From the NCBI RefSeq assembly GCF_000725495.1, contig NZ_JNZD01000005.1:1-64000 (forward strand): DNA of 64,000 nt, read 5' to 3'. Source of the stretch: Streptomyces aureus. GTDB lineage: Bacteria; Actinomycetota; Actinomycetes; Streptomycetales; Streptomycetaceae. Below, piece after piece: positions 1 through 8,212 of the stretch (positions within the stretch are counted from its first letter, which is position 1; every line of letters begins with the position of its first letter). The notes under the pieces are model-generated. The model did no database searches and was not told where the DNA came from. It was given only the letters and a program-made list of their open reading frames with translations. The position numbers and the translations under genes are program-made.

Positions 1-45
1 CGCTCCCCCGAGCTCTCGGCTTCGCTCGAGCAGGGGGCACCCCCA
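1..45. repeat. Interspersed intergenic repeat with palindromic core
   Basis: The first 45 bases form a C-rich/G-rich imperfect dyad: a CCCCC run, GAGCTC, then GCTCGAG and a GGGGG run. I recall very similar elements scattered between genes in many Streptomyces genomes. It carries no coding potential of its own and is cut by the window edge. The family name and copy number cannot be judged from here. Confidence 0.45.
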
Positions 46-79
46 TGACGCCGCCGGGCCGCCCTCCGGGCGACGACGC

Positions 80-100
80 GAATTGTCAGACAGGCCCTAG
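80..100 (+). repeat. 21-bp repeat, copy A
   Basis: This 21-bp stretch (starting GAATTGTCAGACAGG) recurs as an exact reverse complement at 7231-7251, where it begins at the sortase stop codon. The two copies flank the nasA-to-sortase segment in inverted orientation. It is probably a dispersed Streptomyces intergenic repeat. Confidence 0.7.
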
Positions 101-200
101 ACCGCGTCCCCGGGGAGCGCACAGGAGCCCCGGGCCGGGAGAAGTCCCGGAGGACCTCACCGCGGGAGCGGTGCGGACGGGAGGTGTCCGCCCCGCCCGT

Positions 201-227
201 GTAACGCCCTCCTGCCCGGCGCGTAAC
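201..227 (+). promoter_or_regulatory. Putative GlnR box upstream of nasA
   Basis: Two perfect GTAAC a-sites lie exactly 22 bp apart (201-205 and 223-227). That is the spacing of the GlnR box in actinomycetes (GTnAC-n6-GAAAC-n6, repeated). The intervening b-sites are degenerate (CTGCC at 212, GCCGC at 234). The box ends 22 bp before the nasA ATG. GlnR activates nitrate assimilation in streptomycetes, so nitrogen control of nasA is expected. A single half-matching box is weaker evidence than the nirB box. Confidence 0.6.
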
Positions 228-249
228 ACGCCCGCCGCAGGCTGGGGCC

Positions 250-2346
250 ATGACCGCCTCCGTGACGCCCACCCACTGCCCGTACTGCGCCCTGCAGTGC
301 GGGATGAACCTGACGCCCGTGCCGGGCGGCGGGGTCGCGGTCGCCGAACGCGCCGACTTCCCGGTGAACCGGGGCGCCCTGTGCGGCAAGGGCCGCACGG
401 CGCCGGCGCTGCTGTCGTCCCGGGTGCGTCTCACCTCGCCGCTGGTCCGCACCGGGGGTGTCCTCGTGCCCGCGGGCTGGGACGAGGCACTGGCCCGGAT
501 CGCCGAGGGCCTCGCCCGCACCCGCGCGGACCACGGGCCGGACGCGTGCGCGGTGTTCGGCGGCGGCGGGCTGACGAACGAGAAGGCCTACGCCCTCGGG
601 AAGTTCGCCCGGGTCGTCCTCGGGACCTCGCAGATCGACTACAACGGCCGTTTCTGCATGTCGTCCGCGGCGGCGGCCGGCATCAGGGCGTTCGGGCTCG
701 ACCGGGGGCTGCCCTTCCCGCTGGAGGACGTCCCGCGGACCGGCTGTGTGATCCTCGTCGGCTCCAACCTGGCCGAGACGATGCCGCCCGCGCTGCGGTT
801 CGTCACCGAGCTGAAGGAGAACGGCGGCACCCTGATCGTCGTCGACCCGCGCCGCACCCGCACGGCCGAACAGGCCGACCTGCACCTGGCACCGCGCCCC
901 GGGACGGACCTGGCGCTCGCGCTCGGGATGCTGCACCTGATCGTCGCCGAGGGGCGCACGGACGAGGAGTACGTCCGGGACCGCACGAGCGGCTGGGAGG
1001 AGGCGCGGGCGGCGGCGATGGCGCATTGGCCGGAGTACGTGGAACGGATCACGGGGGTGTCCGTTCCCCTGCTCCGCCAGGCCGTGCGGATGTTCTGCGA
1101 GCCCGGGAACGCGATGGTCCTGACCGCCCGCGGACCCGAGCAGCAGTCGAAGGGCACCGACACGGTGGGCGCCTGGATCAACCTGTGCCTGGCCACCGGG
1201 CGGGCGGGCCGGCCGCTGTCCGGGTACGGCTGTCTCACCGGGCAGGGCAACGGGCAGGGCGGGCGCGAACACGGCCAGAAGGCAGACCAGTTGCCCGGGT
1301 ACCGCAAGCTCACCGACCCGGCTGCGCGCCGTCATGTGGCCGAGGTGTGGGGCATCGACCCGGACACGCTGCCCGGGCCCGGCCGGAGCGCGTACGAACT
1401 CCTCGACGCGATGGGGACGGACATCCGCTCCCTGCTGCTGATGGGCTCGAACCCGGTGGTGTCCGCGCCCCGCGCCGCGCACGTCGAGGAACGCCTGCGG
1501 TCGCTGGACTTCCTCGCGGTCGCCGACGTCGTCCTCTCCGAGACGGCCGAACTCGCGGACGTCGTGCTGCCGGTGACCCAGTGGGCCGAGGAGTCGGGCA
1601 CGACGACGAACCTGGAGGGCCGGGTGCTGCTGCGCCGGCGGGCGGTCGACCCGCCCGAGGGGGTGCGCGGCGACCTCGACGTCCTGCACGGTCTCGCCGC
1701 GCTCCTCGGGGTGGAGAAGGGCTTCCCCACCGATCCGGGTGAGGTCTTCGAGGAACTGCGCCGGGCGAGCGCGGGCGGCCCGGCGGACTACTCCGGGATC
1801 ACCTACGACCGGCTGGCACGGGAGAACGGCGTGTTCTGGCCATGCCCGGCGGACGACGACGGCGCAGACGGCCCGCAGCACCCGGGCACGCCCCGCCTCT
1901 TCCTCGACCGGTTCGCCACCGAGGACGGCCGGGCGCGCTTCGTTCCCGTGTCTCACCGGCCCGTCGCCGAGGAGCCGGACGACGAGTACCCGGTGCTGCT
2001 CACCACCGGCCGGGTGGTGGCGCAGTACCAGTCGGGGGCGCAGACGCGGCGCGTCGACGAACTGAACGCCGCCGCGCCCGGCCCGTTCGTGGAGATGCAT
2101 CCGCGGCTGGCCGAACGGCTCGGCGCGGCGGACGGGGACGCCGTGACGGTGGTGTCCCGGCGCGGCCGGGCCGTGGCACCGGCCCGGATCACGACGGCCA
2201 TCCGCCCGGACACCGTGTTCATGCCCTTCCACTGGCCCGGGGAGGGCCGCACCAACACGCTCACCAACCCCGCCCTCGACCCGGTCTCCCGGATGCCGGA
2301 GTTCAAGGCCTGCGCGGTCCGGCTGGAGGCGGTCCGGAAGGACTGA
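250..2346 (+). CDS. nasA: Assimilatory nitrate reductase, molybdopterin oxidoreductase family
   Basis: A 698-residue cytoplasmic molybdopterin-guanine-dinucleotide oxidoreductase that reduces nitrate to nitrite for assimilation. An N-terminal [4Fe-4S] motif is visible as Cys10-X2-Cys13-X3-Cys17-X27-Cys45. It is followed by the central molybdopterin domains (GSNP segment near residue 400) and a C-terminal MoCo-dinucleotide domain from about residue 570. No Tat signal precedes the Fe-S motif, which fits an assimilatory enzyme. Length agrees with streptomycete NasA. The start is the ATG closest to the Fe-S domain. A GlnR-like box lies just upstream, and the nitrite reductase operon is 9 kb downstream. 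No nitrate transporter gene is in the window. A general formate dehydrogenase-like role is less likely given this context. Confidence 0.88.
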   Translation: MTASVTPTHCPYCALQCGMNLTPVPGGGVAVAERADFPVNRGALCGKGRTAPALLSSRVRLTSPLVRTGGVLVPAGWDEALARIAEGLARTRADHGPDACAVFGGGGLTNEKAYALGKFARVVLGTSQIDYNGRFCMSSAAAAGIRAFGLDRGLPFPLEDVPRTGCVILVGSNLAETMPPALRFVTELKENGGTLIVVDPRRTRTAEQADLHLAPRPGTDLALALGMLHLIVAEGRTDEEYVRDRTSGWEEARAAAMAHWPEYVERITGVSVPLLRQAVRMFCEPGNAMVLTARGPEQQSKGTDTVGAWINLCLATGRAGRPLSGYGCLTGQGNGQGGREHGQKADQLPGYRKLTDPAARRHVAEVWGIDPDTLPGPGRSAYELLDAMGTDIRSLLLMGSNPVVSAPRAAHVEERLRSLDFLAVADVVLSETAELADVVLPVTQWAEESGTTTNLEGRVLLRRRAVDPPEGVRGDLDVLHGLAALLGVEKGFPTDPGEVFEELRRASAGGPADYSGITYDRLARENGVFWPCPADDDGADGPQHPGTPRLFLDRFATEDGRARFVPVSHRPVAEEPDDEYPVLLTTGRVVAQYQSGAQTRRVDELNAAAPGPFVEMHPRLAERLGAADGDAVTVVSRRGRAVAPARITTAIRPDTVFMPFHWPGEGRTNTLTNPALDPVSRMPEFKACAVRLEAVRKD

Positions 2347-2364
2347 GAACGTCGGCGGAGCCGG

Positions 2365-2556
2365 TCAGCGGGGGTCCCGCCCCGATGGCGCGGAATTCCC
2401 CGGGGTCCCGGGCGCGCCCGTCGGGGCGGAGCCGGAGTTCCCGCCCGGCTTCGGGTCCTTCGCCGAGCAGGAACTGATGCCGACGCCCAGGGCGGCGCCG
2501 ACGGCCGCCCCGCTGAGCGCGAGGACACGTCGTCTGGTCAAGTCGCGGTCGGTCAT
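2365..2556 (-). CDS. Small Tat-dependent lipoprotein-like peptide
   Basis: A 63-residue product of unknown function, convergent with nasA (18-bp gap). The N-terminus carries a twin-arginine-like RRRVLAL, a short Ala/Gly-rich hydrophobic stretch, and a Ser-Ser-Cys that could serve as a lipobox cysteine near residue 30. The remaining 33 residues are Pro/Gly/Ser-rich and look disordered. If exported it would be little more than a lipid-anchored tail. It may be a decayed remnant of a larger Tat substrate. The reading frame and signal are seen directly; the lipoprotein assignment is inference. Confidence 0.5.
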   Translation of the reverse strand: MTDRDLTRRRVLALSGAAVGAALGVGISSCSAKDPKPGGNSGSAPTGAPGTPGNSAPSGRDPR

Positions 2557-2749
2557 GGCCGGACCCTAGGGGCGACGGCGGCCCCGGCCCCGGCGGCGCA
2601 CACGACGGCCACCCGCACGGGTGCACGACGGGTACGGCGGCGACGGCCGACACGCGCCACGCCGGTCAACCGCCTGGGCGTTCACGGCGGTCGACCGCGC
2701 GCTCCCCTCAGCCCTCGGCGCGGTCCCTGCCGGCCTCCGCTCGACCCGC

Positions 2750-3280
2750 TCAACCCTCCGCTCGGGCCCCTCGGGCCTCCCGGCGGGCCGGGGCGGAGGT
2801 CCGGGCTCCGCGCCAGTCGCCGTGCTCGATCGGGGTGCCGCCGGACCGCAGGCGGGCGGCCACCGCGGGCGCGGCCACGTACACCCAGGCCCGGACGACG
2901 GTGACGCCGTCCGCGAGCACGGCGTCCCGCGCGACGCGTTCGTAGAGGCTGCGCGCGTCGCCCGGCACGTACTCCTCCAGCGCGTCCAGTTCCGCGAGGA
3001 GTTCCGCGTACGACCCGGGCCTCGCGGTCACGATCTCGCCGAGCACCGAGCCGCCGGGCCCGTCGACGGCGTACGGGTATCCGGGGCCGGCGTAGAGCAC
3101 GAGCCCGCCCATCCGTCCCGGTTCCTCGGAGCGGGTGCGGCCGCGCAGGAACAGGTCGTGGTTGTGCTCGCCGGGGCGCAGGGTGCCGTAGACGAAGAAG
3201 GGCAGTTCGGGCTCGCCGGGCGGGTCCGGATGGTTCGCAGGCGGGTCCGGCCGGTTCAGGAGGGGGTCCGGGTGGTTCAA
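2750..3280 (-). CDS. Gamma-glutamylcyclotransferase/AIG2-like family protein
   Basis: The core begins FFVYGTLRPGEHN, the hallmark YGTLR loop of the gamma-glutamylcyclotransferase (GGCT/AIG2) fold. The family acidic residues follow in the LDALEEY segment. Members act on gamma-glutamyl peptides or damaged gamma-glutamyl amines; the substrate here is unknown. No ATG or GTG precedes the domain closely. I chose the TTG at 3280, whose last two bases are shared with the TGA of cutA (TTGA overlap), giving 176 residues and translational coupling to cutA. The first 26 residues are an Asn-Pro/Asp-Pro repeat encoded by a 21-bp tandem array, so the start is less certain than the family. Confidence 0.72.
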   Translation of the reverse strand: MNHPDPLLNRPDPPANHPDPPGEPELPFFVYGTLRPGEHNHDLFLRGRTRSEEPGRMGGLVLYAGPGYPYAVDGPGGSVLGEIVTARPGSYAELLAELDALEEYVPGDARSLYERVARDAVLADGVTVVRAWVYVAAPAVAARLRSGGTPIEHGDWRGARTSAPARREARGARAEG

Positions 3281-3284
3281 GGGG
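3222..3284. repeat. 21-bp tandem repeat, three units
   Basis: Three units beginning GGGTCCGG at 3222, 3243 and 3264 have an exact 21-bp period. They encode the HPDPP-type linker at the N-terminus of the GGCT-like protein and reach its coupled start. The unit core is the same as in the intergenic array at 10819-10920. Confidence 0.75.
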
Positions 3285-3603
3285 ACGTCTCCTGCTCCAC
3301 CCAGCGCAGGTAGTCCGGGCTGCCCGCCACGACCGGCGTCGCGATGATCTCGGGCGTGTCGTAGTCGTGCGCCTCCAGGAGGTACGCCTCCAGCGCCGGG
3401 TAGCGCGCCTCGGTCGTCTTGAACTGGATCCGCCACTCGGAGGCCGTCTCCACGGCTCCCTGCCAGCGGTAGACGGAGACGACGGGTCCCGAGATCTGCG
3501 CGCAGGCCGCGACGCGCGCCGCCACCGCTCCCCGGGCCAGTGTCTCGGCCTTCTCCTCCGCGTCCGTCGTGGTCAGGACGGCCAGGCAGACCGGCAACTC
3601 CAT
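3277..3603 (-). CDS. cutA: CutA1-family divalent ion tolerance protein
   Basis: A 108-residue CutA1 protein, a small trimeric ferredoxin-like cytoplasmic protein historically linked to divalent copper tolerance; its biochemical role is unsettled. Family landmarks visible are the TTTDAEEKAE helix start, the YRWQGAV strand, and the C-terminal segment DYDTPEIIATPV-x-G-x-PDYLRW. The ATG at 3603 is preferred over upstream starts because GGAGG (3613-3609) sits 5 bp before it and the length then matches the family. It is first of a two-gene unit; its stop overlaps the TTG start of the GGCT-like gene. Confidence 0.87.
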   Translation of the reverse strand: MELPVCLAVLTTTDAEEKAETLARGAVAARVAACAQISGPVVSVYRWQGAVETASEWRIQFKTTEARYPALEAYLLEAHDYDTPEIIATPVVAGSPDYLRWVEQETSP

Positions 3604-3779
3604 GATCGCCTCCATTCGTGAGGGTACGGAAACGATTCTCGCCGCATCCGGTACGCACCATGCGGGGGGTATGGACATGACATGTCATGCACCTTTAAAT
3701 CGGATGCAGCTCTCAGCGACTCCCCCACGGGCCCCACCCCCCACATGCCCTTCCCCAAGGCATCTTCCCAAGGAGACCG

Positions 3780-5426
3780 ATGAGTCGAATACGGCACATC
3801 CGAGGTTCCTCCCTCGCGGCCGCCGGAGCGGCCGTGACCACGGCCACCCTGCTGGCCGCCGCGCTCGCCCCGGCCGCGAGCGCCGACAGCGGCCGGCCGA
3901 GCAGGACGACCGCGATCGAGCACGCGGCCTCGGCGCTGACGGCCCACGCGACGGCCCTGGGCCTCACCTCCGCGCAGCACACCACCGTCCGCGACGTCGT
4001 CGTCGACAAGGACGGCACCCAGCATGTGCGCTACGACCGGACCTACCGTCAACTGCCCGTGCTCGGCGGCGACTTCGTGGTGCACCTGACCCCGGACGGC
4101 ACCTACCGGGGCGCGGACCGCGCGACACGGAAGGGCATCTCCCTGAGCAGCGTCACCCCGGAGCTCTCGGGCTCGAAGGCGGCCGGCCTCGCAGTGGCCG
4201 CGCTGCGGGCCGCCAACCCCGGCGAGACGCTGAAGAGGGTGACGGCGAGACCGCGGCTGGTCGTCGACGCCCTGCACGGGACGCCCAAGCTGGCCTGGCG
4301 CACCGACGCGGTGGCCCAGGACTCGCTCGGCAACCCGGTGGCCCGCACGGTCCTGACCGACGCCCGCACCGGCGCGCGGATCGACGCGTGGGACAGCGTC
4401 GAGACGGTGACGGGCGACGGCAGTTCGCTCTACAGCGGCACGGTTGCGCTGGAGACGACGCAGTCCGGCTCGTCCTACCAGCTGAAGGACCCGACGCGCG
4501 GGAACACGTACACGGGCGACGCGGCGAACAAGACGGACCTGTGCATCTTCGGGATCTGCTTCAGCCGGGCTCCCGCGACCCTGTTCACCGACGCGGACAA
4601 CCACTGGGGCACGGGCGCGTCCGGCGACCGCTCCTCCGCGGCGGTGGACGCGCAGTACGGCACGAACGAGACCTGGGACTACTACAAGAACGTCCACGGC
4701 CGCACCGGCATCGCGGGCGACGGCAAGGGCTCGTACAACCGCGTCCACTACGGCAAGAACTACAACAACGCCTTCTGGGACGACACGTGCTTCTGCATGA
4801 CCTACGGCGACGGTGACGGCTCGACGTTCGGGCCGCTGGTCGCCCTGGACGTCGCCGGGCACGAGATGTCGCACGGGGTCACCTCGAAGACGGCGGGGCT
4901 GACCTACTCGGGCGAGTCCGGCGGTCTGAACGAGGCCACGTCCGACATCTTCGGGACCATGGTGGAGTGGTACGCGGACAACGCCTCGGACCCCGGTGAC
5001 TACCTGATCGGCGAGGAGATCGTCCGTCCCGGCTTCGGCAAACCGGCCCTGCGGTTCATGGACAAGCCCTCCAAGGACGGCAACTCGGCCGACTGCTGGA
5101 GCAGTTCGGTCGGGAACCTCGACGTCCACTACTCCTCGGGCGTCGCCAACCACTTCGCCTATCTGCTCTCCGAGGGCAGCGGGGCGAAGACCGTCAACGG
5201 CGTCGCCTACGACTCCCCCACCTGCAACGGCTCCACGGTCGCCGGCATCGGCCACGACAAGGTGGGCCGGATCTGGTACCGCGCGCTGACGGTCTACATG
5301 ACCTCGTCGACGAACTACGCCGGAGCGCGCACCGCCACGCTGAACGCGGCCAAGGACCTGTACGGGGCGGGCAGCGCCGAGTACGCCGCCGTGGCCGCCG
5401 CCTGGTCGGCGGTCTCCGTGGGCTGA
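3780..5426 (+). CDS. Secreted neutral metalloprotease, peptidase family M4
   Basis: A 548-residue thermolysin-like zinc endopeptidase made as a secreted pre-pro-enzyme. Residues 1-36 are a Sec signal (RxxR, hydrophobic Ala-rich core, ASA cleavage region), followed by an FTP/PepSY propeptide to about residue 190. The catalytic domain has the HEMSH zinc motif at residues 361-365 and the third ligand Glu385 in GLNEATSD, with the family's 19-residue spacing. A C-terminal M4 helical domain ends the protein at VSVG with no binding module. GGAGA lies 5-6 bp before the ATG. It is monocistronic, followed by a strong hairpin terminator. It would hydrolyse extracellular proteins for nitrogen supply. Confidence 0.92.
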   Translation: MSRIRHIRGSSLAAAGAAVTTATLLAAALAPAASADSGRPSRTTAIEHAASALTAHATALGLTSAQHTTVRDVVVDKDGTQHVRYDRTYRQLPVLGGDFVVHLTPDGTYRGADRATRKGISLSSVTPELSGSKAAGLAVAALRAANPGETLKRVTARPRLVVDALHGTPKLAWRTDAVAQDSLGNPVARTVLTDARTGARIDAWDSVETVTGDGSSLYSGTVALETTQSGSSYQLKDPTRGNTYTGDAANKTDLCIFGICFSRAPATLFTDADNHWGTGASGDRSSAAVDAQYGTNETWDYYKNVHGRTGIAGDGKGSYNRVHYGKNYNNAFWDDTCFCMTYGDGDGSTFGPLVALDVAGHEMSHGVTSKTAGLTYSGESGGLNEATSDIFGTMVEWYADNASDPGDYLIGEEIVRPGFGKPALRFMDKPSKDGNSADCWSSSVGNLDVHYSSGVANHFAYLLSEGSGAKTVNGVAYDSPTCNGSTVAGIGHDKVGRIWYRALTVYMTSSTNYAGARTATLNAAKDLYGAGSAEYAAVAAAWSAVSVG

Positions 5427-5454
5427 CCGCCCGTCGGTCCGGGCTTCCTGTGTC

Positions 5455-5492
5455 GCCGTGGGCAGACGCCGTCAGGTTCGTCTGCCCACGGC
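5455..5492 (+). terminator. Rho-independent-type terminator after the M4 protease
   Basis: A perfect 14-bp stem (GCCGTGGGCAGACG and its complement) with a 10-base loop starts 28 bp after the stop codon. There is no U-tract, which is usual for streptomycete terminators. Confidence 0.8.
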
Positions 5493-5801
5493 TTCGCCAT
5501 GAGCATGTCCGCCCCGGGCGGGTCCTAGTCCTCCCGCGCCGGACGACACCCGCCCCCGCCCGCGCCCACCCTCCCGGCGGCGACGGAAACGCGTTCGAGC
5601 GGGCGTTTCGTCCTCTCCCGCCGCACCGGCACCCCGAGGGACCGCGAGCGCGGCCGGGCGGTCCCGGGTCACCCATTCACACCCTCGGACCGCCCCGTTC
5701 GGGTCCCCGTGCCCCGTACACCGGGTTCACACCGGTGACCTGCCGGAATGCCGGGGGTTCCACCCCGTCCGGCGCACCGCCTGACACCCGTTCACATCAT
5801 T

Positions 5802-5818
5802 TCTGACGCTCCATCAGA
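5802..5818. promoter_or_regulatory. Dyad in the long gap before the surface-protein gene
   Basis: TCTGACG-CTC-CATCAGA is an imperfect dyad (6 of 7 arm positions pair), 107 bp before the ATG at 5925. It is the only structured signal I see in the 430-bp gap 5493-5924, which otherwise shows no credible gene. It could be a regulator operator; I do not assign the protein. Confidence 0.35.
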
Positions 5819-5924
5819 GAGCGCCCGCGGCCCGGTGCCACTTACCTCGGAAGGGCAGGGGCACGACCTACGCTGCGGCACCTGGGGGTGCCGCGGGCCG
5901 GGCCCCCTCGGAGGAGCTGGCACG

Positions 5925-6443
5925 ATGCGACGTACCGCCCGGCTGCTGACCGGTACCGCGCTAGCCGTAGCCGCCGCGGGCCTGGCCGCCGCGCCCGTGT
6001 ACGGCGGGGACACCGGGAGTCTGGAGGTGTACCCCTCCAGTGTCGTCCCGGGCGCCGACGTCACCGTCAACACGGCCGCGTGCGGCTCCGACGGCACCGC
6101 GAGCGGGGACGCGGACGCGGTGGGCGGCGGTACGTTCACGCTCGCCGCCAGCGCGCACGAGCACGAGGCGATCGGCCAGTTCCAGGTGCCGCCGAGCGCG
6201 CAGCCGGGGACGTACGAGATCGTCGCGACCTGCTCCCACGGCCGGCACGTCACCGGCGACCTGCTGGTGACCCTGGCCGCCACGCGCGAGCAGGTCGAGC
6301 CGCGCGGGCATGTGAACACGGGTGTCGGCGGCGCGCTGGGCCCCGACCCCGTTCAGACCGCGGCGGGAGTGGCGGCGCTGGCCGTCGCCGCCGCGGGCGG
6401 TACCTGGCTCCTGCATCGCCGGGCGAGAGGCGACGGGATCTGA
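5925..6443 (+). CDS. Secreted surface protein with C-terminal membrane anchor
   Basis: A 172-residue exported protein of unknown function. The start (MRRTARLL) follows GGAGGAG with an 8-bp gap and opens a clear signal peptide ending near residue 28. The mature part is a beta-rich Ig-like domain (LEVYPSSVVPGADVTVN) with two cysteines that could form a disulfide. After a Gly-rich linker comes a single transmembrane segment from about residue 145, then HRRARGD, so it stays membrane-anchored. No LPXTG motif is visible before the segment. It lies 167 bp upstream of a sortase gene, a pairing common in Streptomyces, so it may be the sortase's partner or substrate, though the canonical sorting signal is absent. 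Confidence 0.75.
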   Translation: MRRTARLLTGTALAVAAAGLAAAPVYGGDTGSLEVYPSSVVPGADVTVNTAACGSDGTASGDADAVGGGTFTLAASAHEHEAIGQFQVPPSAQPGTYEIVATCSHGRHVTGDLLVTLAATREQVEPRGHVNTGVGGALGPDPVQTAAGVAALAVAAAGGTWLLHRRARGDGI

Positions 6444-6610
6444 CGGACACCCTCCGCTGTCCGTCCGCCGGTACCGCCGTCCCTCCCCCCTCCGTGGCCC
6501 GACGCCCCTCGTGGCCCGGAGGGGGAAGGGACCGGCTTCGTCAGCACATCCCCGGCCGTCACGGGTGCCGGCCGGTCCCGTCCCCGGAAGGGAACCGTGA
6601 GGAGGCTCGC

Positions 6611-7234
6611 GTGCGCCGGGTCAGCAATGCCGTCATAGCGTCGGTCACCCTCGTCGCCCTGTGCTCGGGCGCCTGGCTGCTGGGCAGCGGCGCCGAGGCG
6701 CACCCGCCGCCCCAGCCGTCCCCGGCCCAGGCGGCTGCCTCCGGGGGCGCGGCCCGGTCGGCCGCCCCCGCCCTGCCGCACTCCCCGCCGGACCGCATCC
6801 GCATCCCCTCGATCGGCGTGGACGCCCCGCTGATCGGGCTCGGCCTCACCCCGCAGGGCAGCCTGGACGTGCCGCCCGCGCGGAAGAAGAACCTGGCGGG
6901 CTGGTACGAGGCCGGGACCAGCCCCGGCGAACGCGGCACGGCGATCGTGGCCGGGCACGTCGACAACGCGGAGGGCCCGGCCGTCTTCTACGACCTCGGC
7001 TCGCTCCGCAAGGGCAGCACGGTGGAGGTCGACCGGCTCGACGGCAGGACGGCCGTGTTCACCGTCGACGCGGTCGAGGTGTACGACTCCCGGTCCTTCC
7101 CCGACGCGAAGGTGTACGGCGCCGCGCGCCGGCCCGAGCTGCGGGTCATCACCTGCGGCGGCGGCTACTCGCGGACGACGGGCTACCAGGGGAACGTGGT
7201 CGTCTTCGCCCACCTCACGGGCAGCCACCACTAG
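6611..7234 (+). CDS. Class F-type sortase
   Basis: A 207-residue membrane-anchored transpeptidase. Residues 1-25 form a signal-anchor, a Pro/Ala-rich stalk runs to about residue 60, and the sortase beta-barrel begins at RIRIPSIGVDAPL. The catalytic triad is visible: His116 (AGHVDN), Cys182 (VITCGGG) and Arg188 (YSRTTGY). The short barrel, the xTCGG active site and the actinomycete origin point to class F. The GTG start is set by GGAGG at 6601-6605, 5 bp upstream. An exported anchor protein is encoded just upstream. It would attach or process surface proteins at the cell wall; the real substrates are not identifiable here. Confidence 0.85.
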   Translation: MRRVSNAVIASVTLVALCSGAWLLGSGAEAHPPPQPSPAQAAASGGAARSAAPALPHSPPDRIRIPSIGVDAPLIGLGLTPQGSLDVPPARKKNLAGWYEAGTSPGERGTAIVAGHVDNAEGPAVFYDLGSLRKGSTVEVDRLDGRTAVFTVDAVEVYDSRSFPDAKVYGAARRPELRVITCGGGYSRTTGYQGNVVVFAHLTGSHH

Positions 7235-7251
7235 GGCCTGTCTGACAATTC
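7231..7251 (-). repeat. 21-bp repeat, copy B
   Basis: Exact reverse complement of bases 80-100. It begins one base before the sortase stop codon, so the end of that gene lies inside the repeat. Confidence 0.7.
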
Positions 7252-7257
7252 CCGTCT

Positions 7258-7280
7258 GCCCGGCCCTCGTCCTGCCGGGC
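7258..7280. terminator. Hairpin between the convergent sortase and TauE/SafE genes
   Basis: GCCCGGC, a 9-base loop and GCCGGGC form a perfect 7-bp stem in the 84-bp gap between two convergent genes. It could serve both strands. Confidence 0.45.
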
Positions 7281-7318
7281 CGCGGAGCCTCGCCCGCCGT
7301 TCCGGCCCGGCTCCGGAC

Positions 7319-8101
7319 TCAGGCGAGCCACTGCTGGTAGGCCATGTTCGCCACCAGGGCGAACACCACCGTCAGCAGCACCGCCCGGACGAAGCCGCTT
7401 CCCTGCTTCAGCGCGGTCCGCGCCCCCAGCATGCCGCCCGCCAGGTTGAACAGGGCCATGAGCGCGGCCAGCTCCCAGAACACCGTGCCCTTGAAGGCGA
7501 AGGTCGCGAGGGCGCCCGCGTTGGTGCAGCAGTTGACGATCTTGGCGGTGGCGGAGGCCGTCACCAGGTCGAGGTGGAGGAGCGCGGTGAGGGCGAGGAC
7601 GAGGAAGGTGCCCGTGCCGGGCCCGATCAGCCCGTCGTAGAAGCCGATGCCGAGGCCCGCGAGCCCGATCGCGGCGAGGACGCGGCGCGCGCTGACAGGG
7701 GTGGTCGGCGGCGCCGTGCCGAAGGCGGGCCGCAGGATCACGAAGGTCCCGACGGCGAGCAGGACGACCATGACGACCGGCTTGAGGACGTCGGTGCTGA
7801 GCCCGGCCGCGACGAAGGCGCCCGCCGTCGAACCGGCGAGGGCCGCGAGCCCGATCCGTACGGCCAGGCGCACGTCCACGGGCGTCTTGCGCACGTACGT
7901 CACCGCGGCGCCCGTGGTGCCGACGATCGCGACCGCCTTGTTCGTGCCGAGCGCGAAGGCCGCCGGGGTGCCGGCGGGCAGCCCGAGCAGCATGGCGGGC
8001 AGCAGGAGCAGCCCGCCGCCGCCGACCACGGCGTCGATCCAGCCGGCCGCCAGTGCGGCGGCACAGAGTACGAGCATCATGGTCAGCGATATGTCGGGCA
8101 T
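7319..8101 (-). CDS. TauE/SafE (TSUP) family membrane exporter
   Basis: A 260-residue polytopic membrane protein with about eight hydrophobic segments. It carries the TSUP signature near the start (GWIDAVVGGGGLLLLPAML) and the inverted-repeat counterpart GFYDGLIGPGTGTFLVLAL near residue 150. Family members move sulfite, sulfoacetate or other small organosulfur anions; the substrate cannot be read from sequence. It is a single gene convergent with the sortase, with no sulfur genes nearby. The start at the ATG 8101 is supported by the family N-terminus. The 111-bp gap to the next gene shows no clear signal. Confidence 0.85.
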   Translation of the reverse strand: MPDISLTMMLVLCAAALAAGWIDAVVGGGGLLLLPAMLLGLPAGTPAAFALGTNKAVAIVGTTGAAVTYVRKTPVDVRLAVRIGLAALAGSTAGAFVAAGLSTDVLKPVVMVVLLAVGTFVILRPAFGTAPPTTPVSARRVLAAIGLAGLGIGFYDGLIGPGTGTFLVLALTALLHLDLVTASATAKIVNCCTNAGALATFAFKGTVFWELAALMALFNLAGGMLGARTALKQGSGFVRAVLLTVVFALVANMAYQQWLA

Positions 8102-8212
8102 GATCGCGACCTTAAGCGACGGGTGCGTGTGCGGTGCACGGACCCCGGGAGGCTTGAGCGTCTCCAGAGGTTCGGGCGGGAATCGCCTCGCGTGGTCCGG
8201 CCCGGCGTCCGG

